DNA of 64,000 nt, taken from assembly GCF_003122385.1 (NCBI RefSeq), contig NZ_CP029255.1:1550001-1614000 (forward strand). Direction: 5' to 3'. The notes under the pieces were generated by a model. That model was not told the origin of the DNA. It did not search any database and was given only the letters and a program-made list of their open reading frames with translations. This document shows, in pieces, positions 21,199 through 28,951 of the stretch. The first letter of the stretch is position 1, and the number at the start of each line of letters is the position of its first letter. The position numbers and the translations under genes were made by a program. This DNA comes from Flavobacterium crocinum (GTDB lineage: Bacteria > Bacteroidota > Bacteroidia > Flavobacteriales > Flavobacteriaceae).

Positions 21199-21423
21199 TT
21201 ATTTCTTTTTATTGTATTCTCCAATTAGAGAATAGTATCCGAAAGTTCCCAATCCCATAACAATAAGCGGAGTCAGTATAAAGAGAATAATTGCACCAAA
21301 TACTAAATCGTCCTGTTGTTCTGAAAGCAATTTAGGTAAACCAAATTCAAATACACAGAAATAAGCTGCTGCAGCCGCTAAAGCAATCCATAAAGCCCCT
21401 AAAACTTGTTTAATCGCATTCAT
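21199..21423 (-). CDS. Small two-helix membrane protein, partner of the MHS transporter (DUF6814-like)
   Basis: 74 residues with two hydrophobic segments (about 7-30 and 42-65), a small loop LPKLLSEQQDDLVFG and a KKK tail. It follows the MFS transporter gene by only 10 bases on the same strand. Such short proteins are commonly linked to this transporter type in Bacteroidota; I recall the label DUF6814 for them but cannot verify it. No catalytic motif; it may stabilise or modulate the transporter. Confidence 0.6.
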   Translation of the reverse strand: MNAIKQVLGALWIALAAAAAYFCVFEFGLPKLLSEQQDDLVFGAIILFILTPLIVMGLGTFGYYSLIGEYNKKK

Positions 21424-21433
21424 TTTTTAAATT

Positions 21434-22927
21434 TTAAAGGTGAGTAGTTTCGTTTTTGTTGTCAATATAAATCATTCCAATAACAAAGCAGATTCCTGCA
21501 ATAATAATAGGATACCATAATCCGTCAAGATAAAAATCTGTTTTGCCGGCTGTTTTGGCGTGAGATACAAAATAAGTAGAAATAGCAGGGAGTAAACCTC
21601 CAAAAATTCCGTTTCCAACATGGTAGGGTAATGACATAGAAGTATATCTGATTTTAGTTGGAAACATTTCGACTAAGAATGCGGCAATAGGACCATAAAC
21701 CATCGTTACAAAGATAACCTGAATAAAAACTAAGAAAATTAAAGTCCATTTATCGCTTGAATTAATTGTTATTGAAATGCTGGTTTGAGCATCTTTTCGG
21801 TCTATGTACGTTTTTTTCTCTACCACGGATGTACCATCTGTATATTTTTTTTCAGTAGTTGCAACAGAGCTGCCATCAGCCTTTTTTTCAGTTGTAACTT
21901 GTGGTATTTCTACAATTTCAGTTTTCTTATTGATATCAGTAGTATCATACATCATTTTATAAATCGGTCTGTATGATAGTATAGCCAGAAGCATTCCAAA
22001 CATCATAATGTATTTTCGACCGACTTTATCACTCAGCCATCCGAAAATAATAAAAAAAGGAGTTCCAATCAAAAGGGCGATTCCTAATAATTCATCTACC
22101 TGAGAAGAATCAATATTCATGACCGTTTTCATAAAACTCATAGCGTAAAATTGCCCCGTATACCAGACAACTCCCTGTCCCATTGTAGCACCGAATAAAG
22201 CTAATAAAACAAACTTTAAATTGTATCTGTTTCCAAAACTTTCTTTTAAAGGGTTTGTACTTGTCGTTCCTTCTTTCTTAGCTTTTGCAAAAACAGGCGA
22301 TTCGTCCATGTTTTTTCTAATAAGATAAGAAACCCCAACCATAGCAACCGAAACCCAAAACGGAACACGCCATCCCCATAAATCAAAGTCTTCGGCGGAA
22401 AGTACACTTTTTGTAGCAAGAATAACCATTAAAGAAATAAACAAACCAACTGTAGCAGTAGTCTGAATCCAGGAAGTCCAATATCCTTTTTGACCGGCTG
22501 GAGCATGTTCTGCAACATAAGTAGCAGCACCACCGTATTCACCTCCAAGAGCAAGTCCCTGAAGTAAACGTAAAATTAGAACTAATAAAGGGGCTAAAAA
22601 TCCAATCGTTTCATAACTTGGAATACAGCCAATTAAAAAAGTAGAGCCCCCCATTAATAATAAAGTAGCCATAAAAGTATATTTTCGGCCGATAATATCT
22701 CCAAGCCTTCCAAAGAACAAAGCACCAAACGGACGTACCACAAATCCGGCTGCAAATGTGGCTAAAGTTGATAAAAATGCTGCAGTGGGATTGTCACTGG
22801 GGAAAAATTTTGTTGAAATAACAACGGCTAAGCTGCCAAAAATGTAGAAATCGTACCACTCGATCATGGTGCCCATAGAAGAGGCAGAAATTACTTTCCA
22901 AATGCCCTTAGTAGAAGTTTCGCTCAT
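21434..22927 (-). CDS. MFS transporter, metabolite:H+ symporter (MHS) family
   Basis: 497 residues, about 12 helices. MHS/ProP/KgtP signatures are visible: MGTMIEWYDFYIFG at the start, RPFGALFFGRLGDIIGRK between helices 2 and 3, LQGLALGGEYGGAATYVAEH in helix 4, and GWLSDKVGRK. Such carriers import organic acids, betaine or osmolytes with protons. A hydrophilic insertion of about 60 residues (roughly 325-390, rich in Lys/Thr/Glu, with repeated VTTEKK-type stretches) separates two helices of the C-terminal half, where most family members have a short loop. Substrate unknown. It is the first gene of a two-gene unit. Confidence 0.9.
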   Translation of the reverse strand: MSETSTKGIWKVISASSMGTMIEWYDFYIFGSLAVVISTKFFPSDNPTAAFLSTLATFAAGFVVRPFGALFFGRLGDIIGRKYTFMATLLLMGGSTFLIGCIPSYETIGFLAPLLVLILRLLQGLALGGEYGGAATYVAEHAPAGQKGYWTSWIQTTATVGLFISLMVILATKSVLSAEDFDLWGWRVPFWVSVAMVGVSYLIRKNMDESPVFAKAKKEGTTSTNPLKESFGNRYNLKFVLLALFGATMGQGVVWYTGQFYAMSFMKTVMNIDSSQVDELLGIALLIGTPFFIIFGWLSDKVGRKYIMMFGMLLAILSYRPIYKMMYDTTDINKKTEIVEIPQVTTEKKADGSSVATTEKKYTDGTSVVEKKTYIDRKDAQTSISITINSSDKWTLIFLVFIQVIFVTMVYGPIAAFLVEMFPTKIRYTSMSLPYHVGNGIFGGLLPAISTYFVSHAKTAGKTDFYLDGLWYPIIIAGICFVIGMIYIDNKNETTHL

Positions 22928-23165
22928 AAAACTGCTTTGAAATCTTATTAGTAAATGAAAGATAAAATTATAGTTTTACGAATATAGAAGATATTTTTTT
23001 ATTCAGTCAATACTTTTTTAACAAAAACTATTTATTTGTTGACATTTTGATTTAACCGCAAAGGCACAAAGAAAAGCGCAAAGGTCGCAAAGTTTAATAA
23101 TTAAGCTTTGCGACCTTTGCGTAAACCCTTGCGGCCTTTGGCGGATCAGGTTCAAAAGTTGGGGA

Positions 23166-24158
23166 TTAAGCAAAAAGATTCGATAATCTGAAGAGGAAAA
23201 AATCTATTTTCCTTACTCCTCTAAACTGAGCTCTAAATGCTTTTATTTTTGCGTTAAAGGATTCCGCAGAAGCATTTGTACTCCTGTTGTCAAAATAGTT
23301 TAAAATTGACTGGTAATTAACAGTTATAGTATTGAGCAGAATATTGAAGTTTTTAAAACCTGATTCTTCTACATTTCTGTACCAATGCGCCAGTTTTGTC
23401 ATGGCAATATGCTTGTCATTGTTGTTGTTGTAAATGCTTCGAAGCTGCTGGTTTAGATTATAAGCAGTCTTTATGTCCGGGTATAATTCAAAAATAATCT
23501 GCGCCCTCTCTCTTTGGCTGTCAGTCCATTTTTCACGGGATTTATAAAGCAGGTATCTGCTTCTTGCCAATAATTGTTTTATAGAATCTCCGTTAGGCAA
23601 AAGCTGTTGTATATAGGTTTTATTTTCTGATTTTGCCTGCAGTATTAATTGATTTTCAAAGTCCATGGCCTCCCATCGATGCTTGATTCTAATTTCCTGT
23701 AACGCTTCCAAGGCTAATTTCTGGACGTGGAACCTGTCGGTAACCTGTATGGCTTTAGGAAAGCATTTTTTTGAGATCAATTTCATAGAATTAGCCATAT
23801 CAAGTGTTATTTCCTTGACAAAAGCTCTCTTTTTATAATCAATTTTACAGATGTGTTCTATGACCTTATCCGCTTTTGTTCCCGCAATGATTGCCACCAA
23901 AGAACCTTTTCGGCCTTTGAATTTCTTATTGGTGACAATAGTATAAAGTTCTCCCTGGGACAGAGCCACTTCGTCAATTGATAAATGAGTACCCATATTT
24001 TCGGGGTAGACAATCCATTGATGTGCGTGTTCTCGTACAGGCCAGTTATTAAAGGAGCTTAAGTGGTTTTTATACTGCCTTTGAAGTTTCTTTCCCTTAA
24101 CTCCGAAAAAGCCTCCAATAGTATGGCAATCTGTAGCGCTGTTATCTATTAATCTCTT
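23166..24158 (-). CDS. ISL3/ISAon1-type DDE transposase, catalytic part (frame B)
   Basis: The frame is open from 24158 to the stop at 23166 (330 codons), although the first ATG is at 23996. Sequence upstream of that ATG is clearly coding and conserved in style (DNSATDCHTIGGFFGVKG, then HLSSFNNWPVREHAHQW). The DDE triad is readable: Asp in LSIDEVALS, Asp in VTDRFHVQKL and Glu in NASAESFNAKIKAF. No good start codon exists before the conserved part, and it overlaps frame A by 17 bases in the +1 phase, so it is probably made by frameshifting or by a non-standard start. Ends just inside the left terminal repeat. Confidence 0.85.
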   Translation of the reverse strand, partial: KRLIDNSATDCHTIGGFFGVKGKKLQRQYKNHLSSFNNWPVREHAHQWIVYPENMGTHLSIDEVALSQGELYTIVTNKKFKGRKGSLVAIIAGTKADKVIEHICKIDYKKRAFVKEITLDMANSMKLISKKCFPKAIQVTDRFHVQKLALEALQEIRIKHRWEAMDFENQLILQAKSENKTYIQQLLPNGDSIKQLLARSRYLLYKSREKWTDSQRERAQIIFELYPDIKTAYNLNQQLRSIYNNNNDKHIAMTKLAHWYRNVEESGFKNFNILLNTITVNYQSILNYFDNRSTNASAESFNAKIKAFRAQFRGVRKIDFFLFRLSNLFA

Positions 24159-24516
24159 TTAAAAAAGTCGCAAACTCCTGAGTCATGCGGGTTCCTTTAG
24201 CCACTAAAGTCCAATCTCTTTTTACTATTTCTCCGTTAGTTTTATTGGTCCAGCGGCGTCTTTTAATATGCAGATAAACAAACTTACCCCTTAGAGGAAA
24301 ATCCTGAATAGTAATCTCATCTAAAAAACCTTTGGAAACCAATTCAATAGAAGAAAATTCACTTGGGGCACTGGCTTTCTCTTCAAAATATAAATGCAGT
24401 TTTTCTTCTGAATTTTTAAATGAAGCCAGATTAAAATTTTCAATTAAAAACTCAGGCAAAATCAATTTCAATAACTCTATATAGGATTCCAATTCTTTTT
24501 TTTTTTTTTTTTTCAA
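24142..24516 (-). CDS. ISL3/ISAon1-type transposase N-terminal region (frame A)
   Basis: 124 residues starting at TTG 24516 followed by a lysine run encoded by an 18-base A tract (T tract at 24496-24513 on the plus strand). The protein has a basic patch HIKRRRWTNKTNG and ends in TRMTQEFATFLKEINR. This matches the small N-terminal protein seen with ISAon1-type transposases and is probably the DNA-binding part. No ATG lies upstream inside the element, so TTG, or a start after the homopolymer, must be used. Overlaps the catalytic frame by 17 bases at ACTTTTTTAAAAG. Confidence 0.75.
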   Translation of the reverse strand: MKKKKKKELESYIELLKLILPEFLIENFNLASFKNSEEKLHLYFEEKASAPSEFSSIELVSKGFLDEITIQDFPLRGKFVYLHIKRRRWTNKTNGEIVKRDWTLVAKGTRMTQEFATFLKEINR

Positions 24517-24614
24517 AGATCAGAATTTATTATTTATTTTCTCCCCAGGTTTTGAGATTGAGCCCCTTTGGCGTCCTTTGCGGTTAAAAAAAACAGAAAA
24601 GTATAAAAAACAAA

Positions 24615-24640
24615 AAACCCGAATATTTCTATTCGGGTTT
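24615..24640 (-). terminator. Terminator of tRNA-Phe
   Basis: On the minus strand AAACCCGAAT / ATTCGGGTTT forms a 10-base stem with a six-base loop, continuing into TTTTTGTTTTTT, two bases after the tRNA 3' end. Confidence 0.8.
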
Positions 24641-24642
24641 CG

Positions 24643-24715
24643 TGGTACCTCCAGGGATCGAACCAGGGACACATGGATTTTCAGTCCATTGCTCTACCAT
24701 CTGAGCTAAGGTACC
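24643..24715 (-). tRNA. tRNA-Phe (anticodon GAA)
   Basis: 73 bases on the minus strand, starting GGTACCTTAGCTCAG and ending GGTTCGATCCCTGGAGGTACC plus the discriminator A. The acceptor stem GGTACCT pairs with AGGTACC, the D-arm GCTC/GAGC, the anticodon stem TGGAC/GTCCA-type with loop CTGAAAA (anticodon GAA), and the T-arm CCAGG/CCTGG region is intact. CCA is not encoded. It lies about 80 bases from the insertion sequence. Confidence 0.96.
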
Positions 24716-24736
24716 GTCTTATGCGGATTGCGGGTG

Positions 24737-24766
24737 CAAAGATAGAATCATTTTCCGTTTCTCCAA
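24737..24766 (-). promoter_or_regulatory. Promoter of tRNA-Phe
   Basis: Minus strand TTG (24766-24764), 19-base spacer, TATCTTTG (24744-24737): a full match to the Bacteroidota consensus, 21 bases before the tRNA. A divergent TATCTTCG at 24793-24800 may be the -7 box for coaX. Confidence 0.75.
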
Positions 24767-24818
24767 AACATTTTAGAAAAAAAATCAATTCGTATCTTCG
24801 CAAAAACAAAAAAGAAAA

Positions 24819-25553
24819 ATGGTTTTAACTATTGATGTCGGAAACACTCGAATTAAAGCGGCTGTCTTTGAGGAGGATACTACTTTGGAAAATTTCATTT
24901 TTGAGAAAAAAGAACTGGTAGAAAAAATTGAAAAAATTTTAAAAAAGTTTCCAAATTGTTCCGATTTGGTCGTTGCTTCAGTCGGAAATATCGAAAAACA
25001 AGCTTTTTTAACATTCGAAAAACAACTAAAAGTACATTTCTTTACACATGAAGATATTTTTCCGTTCCATAATAAATATGCAACTCCAAAAACTTTAGGA
25101 ATAGACCGTATGGTTTTAGCAGCAGGAGCAACGTTAAAATTTCCAAAACAAAACCGGTTGGTTATTGATGCCGGGACTTGTATTACCTACGATTTTATCG
25201 ACGAAAAAGACAATTATTTAGGAGGAGCGATTTCTCCGGGACTTCGTTTGCGATATGAATCGATGCATAATTACACTGCCAGACTGCCTTTGCTTACATT
25301 GGAAGTGCCTGAGTCCTACATTGGAAACTCGACGGCACAAGCGATGCACTCTGGTGTTGTCAACGGTTTCGTCTATGAGATTGACGGTTTTATCGATGAT
25401 TATCGCAGAGACTTTTCAAATTTTATCATAATTTTAACGGGAGGCGATGCAGATTTTTTGGCTAAACGATTAAAAAATACCATATTTGCCAATTCAAATT
25501 TCCTTCTGGAGAGTTTGAACCAAACATATCAATATAAAATCGACAATGATTAA
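24819..25553 (+). CDS. coaX: Type III pantothenate kinase
   Basis: 244 residues of the ASKHA fold, the usual size. Motifs: phosphate-binding LTIDVGNTRIKAAVFE at the N-terminus, TLGIDRMVLAAGA, the DAGTCITYDFID strand with catalytic Asp, and LGGAISPGLRLRYESMHNYTARLP. It phosphorylates pantothenate, the first step of coenzyme A synthesis, in the cytoplasm. A possible -7 box TATCTTCG lies 19 bases upstream of the ATG. It overlaps the next gene by 8 bases (ATGATTAA), so the downstream envelope genes are probably co-transcribed. Confidence 0.96.
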   Translation: MVLTIDVGNTRIKAAVFEEDTTLENFIFEKKELVEKIEKILKKFPNCSDLVVASVGNIEKQAFLTFEKQLKVHFFTHEDIFPFHNKYATPKTLGIDRMVLAAGATLKFPKQNRLVIDAGTCITYDFIDEKDNYLGGAISPGLRLRYESMHNYTARLPLLTLEVPESYIGNSTAQAMHSGVVNGFVYEIDGFIDDYRRDFSNFIIILTGGDADFLAKRLKNTIFANSNFLLESLNQTYQYKIDND

Positions 25554-26775
25554 AAAAGTAATACTAAGCGCTTGTTTGCTTATATCGTTCGTTTCATTCG
25601 CGCAACAAGGTACTGCTTCTCCATATTCTTTTTTCGGGATAGGAGACGTGAGATTCAAGGGAACTCTTGAAAACAGATCAATGGCCGGGGTTGCAGTAGA
25701 GCAGGACACAATTCATTTAAATTTGGAAAATCCTGCTAGTTACGCCAGTTTGATACAAACAACTTTTACAGTTGGAGGTACTTTCGCAACTTCTAATTTA
25801 AAAACAAGTACACAGTCAGAAAAAGCGCAACGTAGTACTTTTGATTATTTGGCATTAGGAATTCCGATGGGGAAATTTGGTGCTTCTTTTGGTTTAATTC
25901 CTGTAAGTTCTGTGGGGTATAAAATTCGTAATGATAATTCAGCTACCGAAGGGGCAACGAGTTCTCAGCTTGATGGAAAAGGTGGTGTAAATAAAGTATA
26001 CTTTGGTTTAGGATATAAAATCACAAAAGGCTGGAATATTGGGGCGGATGCACAATATAATTTTGGTAAAATCACCACAACTAGTGTAGAAGCTGTAACA
26101 GGAGTTCAAAATGGTACGGCAGAGGTAAATACATCTGAGATATCTGGTATGGCTTTTAGTTTTGGTACCATGTATCAAAGAAAAATCTATAAAAAAATTA
26201 GTATGTTTTCTAGTTTGAGTTATTCGTTTGCAAGTAATTTAAATTCAGATAATACAAGAGTTATATCAGTTCAGGGTGATCCGGATCCTTATGTGGCTGA
26301 TGTGGAGCCAACGGAGTTAAAGTTGCCTAACAAGTTAAGTATTGGTTTAGGTGTTGGTGAAGCTAGAAAATGGCTTATTGGAGCTAATATGACTTTTCAG
26401 GGAGAAGGACAATTAAGAAACTTTTATAATACAGCTGATAATATAAGCTACGAAAAATATTCAAAATTTGCTCTTGGAGGATATTACCTTCCAAACTATA
26501 ATTCATTTACAAGTTATATGAGCAGAATTACTTATAGAGCAGGTTTGAAATATGAAAAAATCGGTTTAATAGTGAATAACGAATCGATTAAAGATGTTGG
26601 AATGTCGCTTGGAGTTGGAGTTCCTATTCCGCAATCTTTTTCAAATGTAAATTTTGGAATCGAATTTGGAAAACGAGGAACTGTTTCTTCTAATTTAGTA
26701 CAGGAAAACTATGTGAATTTTAGTTTAAGTTTTTCTTTCAACGACAAATGGTTTGTGAAGAGCAAATTCCAATAA
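25546..26775 (+). CDS. Putative outer-membrane beta-barrel protein
   Basis: 409 residues with a clear signal peptide (LISFVSFAQQ) and alternating beta-strand pattern throughout, including GLGYKITKGWNIGADAQYNFG and a C-terminus with FSLSFSFNDKWF. Early motif SPYSFFGIGD is seen in a widespread Bacteroidota barrel family, loosely like FadL/OmpP1-type transporters but not clearly assignable. Overlaps coaX by 8 bases and precedes lptC by 51 bases. The link to lptC suggests an envelope role, but function is unknown. Confidence 0.75.
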   Translation: MIKKVILSACLLISFVSFAQQGTASPYSFFGIGDVRFKGTLENRSMAGVAVEQDTIHLNLENPASYASLIQTTFTVGGTFATSNLKTSTQSEKAQRSTFDYLALGIPMGKFGASFGLIPVSSVGYKIRNDNSATEGATSSQLDGKGGVNKVYFGLGYKITKGWNIGADAQYNFGKITTTSVEAVTGVQNGTAEVNTSEISGMAFSFGTMYQRKIYKKISMFSSLSYSFASNLNSDNTRVISVQGDPDPYVADVEPTELKLPNKLSIGLGVGEARKWLIGANMTFQGEGQLRNFYNTADNISYEKYSKFALGGYYLPNYNSFTSYMSRITYRAGLKYEKIGLIVNNESIKDVGMSLGVGVPIPQSFSNVNFGIEFGKRGTVSSNLVQENYVNFSLSFSFNDKWFVKSKFQ

Positions 26776-26826
26776 ACATAATATTTTATCTTTTACAAGC
26801 TCATTACAATTTACTACATTTGGCAA

Positions 26827-27381
26827 ATGAATTTACCAAAGAGATATAGTCTGCTAGTTGTCACAGTTTTTACTGTGACACTATTTTTTGGATGCGAAAG
26901 TAATTTTAAAGAAGTTCAGAAAATTAACTTTTCTGAATTTGTTCCAGGGAGTGATGCAGATACAATTAATATTAAGTACACCGATTCAGGACGTATAACA
27001 GGTGTTTTGATAAGTCCTAAAATGCTGGATTATTCTAATCTTGAATTTCCTTTTACAGAATTTCCAAAAGGAATAGACGTTACTTTATACGATAAAAAAC
27101 AAAAACGTACTTTTATAAAAGCAAATTATGCGGTTTCGTATAAAGCTACACAGATAATTGATCTGATTGGAAAAGTAAAAATTACCTCAGAAGCAGGACA
27201 GGTTTTGGAAACAGAACAATTGTACTTCGATCAGAAAAATGAATGGTTTTATACAGAGAGAAAATTCAAACTCACAGATGCCAAAGGGATATCTCATGGT
27301 CAGGGTATAGATTTCAGTAAAGATTTTAAAGTGATTAATTCACAGCGTATAAGCGGTGAAATTGAATCCGATGAAGAATAA
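26827..27381 (+). CDS. lptC: LPS export periplasmic protein LptC
   Basis: 184 residues with an N-terminal lipoprotein or anchor segment (VTVFTVTLFFGCES). The body is the single LptC beta-jellyroll domain: YTDSGRITGVLISPKMLDYS, FPKGIDVTLYDKKQK, IKANYAVSYKATQIIDLIGK and LETEQLYFDQKNEWFYTE. It links the inner-membrane LptB2FG complex to the periplasmic bridge for lipopolysaccharide export. The predicted lipidation site in place of a plain transmembrane helix is typical for Bacteroidota. Followed by a small membrane gene 9 bases downstream. Confidence 0.9.
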   Translation: MNLPKRYSLLVVTVFTVTLFFGCESNFKEVQKINFSEFVPGSDADTINIKYTDSGRITGVLISPKMLDYSNLEFPFTEFPKGIDVTLYDKKQKRTFIKANYAVSYKATQIIDLIGKVKITSEAGQVLETEQLYFDQKNEWFYTERKFKLTDAKGISHGQGIDFSKDFKVINSQRISGEIESDEE

Positions 27382-27390
27382 AATAAGATT

Positions 27391-27585
27391 ATGGGTTATT
27401 TAAAATATACACAATACGTTTACATCATAATAGCACTTTTCTTTGCTTACGATGCTATAGTGAAACTAAATGAAGGCGATGAAAGTTATCCTTTTTATTT
27501 TGTAATTGCAGGAATGTCGGCTTTTATGTTTTTCTTTAGAAGGCGATTTATCAATAAGCATAATGATCGTAACAAAAATCAGTAA
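27391..27585 (+). CDS. Small conserved membrane protein, function unknown
   Basis: 64 residues with two hydrophobic segments (about 6-20 and 32-50) and a basic tail (FFRRRFINKHNDRNKNQ). It lies 9 bases after lptC and 2 bases before the CorC-like gene, so it is translated as part of the operon. No recognisable motif. Confidence 0.7.
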   Translation: MGYLKYTQYVYIIIALFFAYDAIVKLNEGDESYPFYFVIAGMSAFMFFFRRRFINKHNDRNKNQ

Positions 27586-27587
27586 AA

Positions 27588-28844
27588 ATGGAAATTAGTA
27601 TTATAATAATATGTTTAATACTAGCTGCCTTTTTTTCTGGAATGGAAATCGCTTTTATTTCCGCAAACAAAATTTATCTTGAAATAGAAAAGAAGCAAGA
27701 CGATTTCTTGTCTCGGATCTTAACCAAACTTACCGAAAATCCATCCAAATTTATTGCGGCCATGCTTATTGGTAACAATGTGGCTTTGGTGATTTACGGT
27801 TTTTTTATGGGTGATGTAATTCTGAATTGGATGAATCATCTTGGTTTGTTTGTTCCGGATTGGTGGGATGTTCTCATTCAAACACTTCTTGCCGCTTTTA
27901 TCGTTTTATTGACTTCAGAATTTTTTCCAAAAGTATTCTTTCAAATCTACGCTAATTCATTAATTAAAATTCTGGCTTTTCCTGCCTATCTGTTTTATAG
28001 ATTATTTTATTATGTCTCCTCTTTCTTTATTTGGATTGCTGATTTTGTACTGAGTAAATTTTTTAAGTTAGAAGGAAGTCAGATTCATTTGTTCAGCAGG
28101 ATTGAACTCGGAAACTATATTACAGAGCAGATGAGTACTGTTGAGGAAGATGAAGAAGTAGACTCTGAAATTCAGATTTTTCAAAATGCATTAGAATTTT
28201 CGGGCGTGAAAGCGCGTGATATTATGACACCGCGAACCGAAATTGTTGACATGGATCTTTTTGATACTGTTGATGATCTTAAAGCAATGTTTATTGAAAC
28301 GGGATATTCTAAAATAATTATAAGCCAAAATTCTTTAGATGATATTGTGGGTTATGTGCATTCGTTTGATTTGTTTAAAAAACCATCGACAATAAAATCG
28401 GTTTTAATGACTGTGGAATTTGTTCCCGAAACCATTCTGATAAAAGATGTTCTCAATTTGTTGATTAAAAAGCGTAAAAATGTTGCGGTCGTTCTGGATG
28501 AATATGGAGGAACTTCCGGAATTATTACAATCGAAGATATTGTAGAAGAGCTTTTTGGAGAAATTGAAGACGAACATGATCTGGACGAAGAATTAATCGA
28601 AGAAGTGATAAGTGAAGGTAAATATTTGTTTTCTACAAGATTAGATGTGGAGTATTTAAATGAAACGTATAAGTTGATGATTCCTGAAGAAGATTCTTAC
28701 GGTACGCTAGGTGGTTTTATTGTAAATCATACCAAAGAAATTCCACAAAAGGGTGACAGGATTGTAATTGATAAGTATCATTTTCTAATAAAAGAGGCGT
28801 CAAATAAGAAAATAGAACTGGTCAAATTGACAATTAAAGATTGA
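27588..28844 (+). CDS. CNNM/CBS-domain membrane protein (hemolysin C / CorC-like)
   Basis: 418 residues: N-terminal CNNM (DUF21) domain with four membrane segments (1-190, with FSGMEIAFISANKIYLE and LTSEFFPKVFFQ), two CBS repeats (about 205-325; VKARDIMTPRTEIVDMD and VVLDEYGGTSGIITIEDIVEE) and a C-terminal CorC/HlyC transporter-associated domain (about 335-415; TLGGFIVNHTKEIPQKGD). Homologues affect Mg2+/Co2+ handling; some Bacteroidota members are linked to gliding (GldE) but this is not asserted here. Part of the coaX-lptC operon. Confidence 0.9.
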   Translation: MEISIIIICLILAAFFSGMEIAFISANKIYLEIEKKQDDFLSRILTKLTENPSKFIAAMLIGNNVALVIYGFFMGDVILNWMNHLGLFVPDWWDVLIQTLLAAFIVLLTSEFFPKVFFQIYANSLIKILAFPAYLFYRLFYYVSSFFIWIADFVLSKFFKLEGSQIHLFSRIELGNYITEQMSTVEEDEEVDSEIQIFQNALEFSGVKARDIMTPRTEIVDMDLFDTVDDLKAMFIETGYSKIIISQNSLDDIVGYVHSFDLFKKPSTIKSVLMTVEFVPETILIKDVLNLLIKKRKNVAVVLDEYGGTSGIITIEDIVEELFGEIEDEHDLDEELIEEVISEGKYLFSTRLDVEYLNETYKLMIPEEDSYGTLGGFIVNHTKEIPQKGDRIVIDKYHFLIKEASNKKIELVKLTIKD

Positions 28845-28951
28845 TTTTTTAAATTAATGAAAAAAAAAGTTGAAAATAAAACGCTAGTTGTATTGTTATT
28901 AACTAGATAATTGTATTTTCGCAAACTGAATATAAAATTAACGATAATAAA

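Larger units (their letters stand above)
23143..24564 (-). mobile_element. ISL3-family insertion sequence (ISAon1-like), complete, 1422 bp
   Basis: Imperfect terminal inverted repeats start with GG: the left end GGATCAGGTTCAAAAGTTGG and the complement of the right end GGCTCAATCTCAAAACCTGG align at most positions and both continue with GGA. An 8-base direct duplication CCTTTGGC flanks it (23135-23142 and 24565-24572), the size expected for ISL3. It carries two transposase frames on the minus strand. The intact duplication and open frames suggest a fairly recent insertion. Confidence 0.88.
23052..24587. repeat. Palindromic intergenic repeat (AACCGCAAAGG type) interrupted by an insertion sequence
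   Basis: The left part (23052-23142) reads TTAACCGCAAAGGCACAAAG, then internal inverted copies AAGCGCAAAGGTCGCAAAG and CTTTGCGACCTTTGCG. The missing end, TCCTTTGCGGTTAA, is found after the insertion at 24574-24587. Removing 23143-24572 restores a continuous palindrome of about 105 bases. A related element lies at 50939-51093. Confidence 0.75.
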
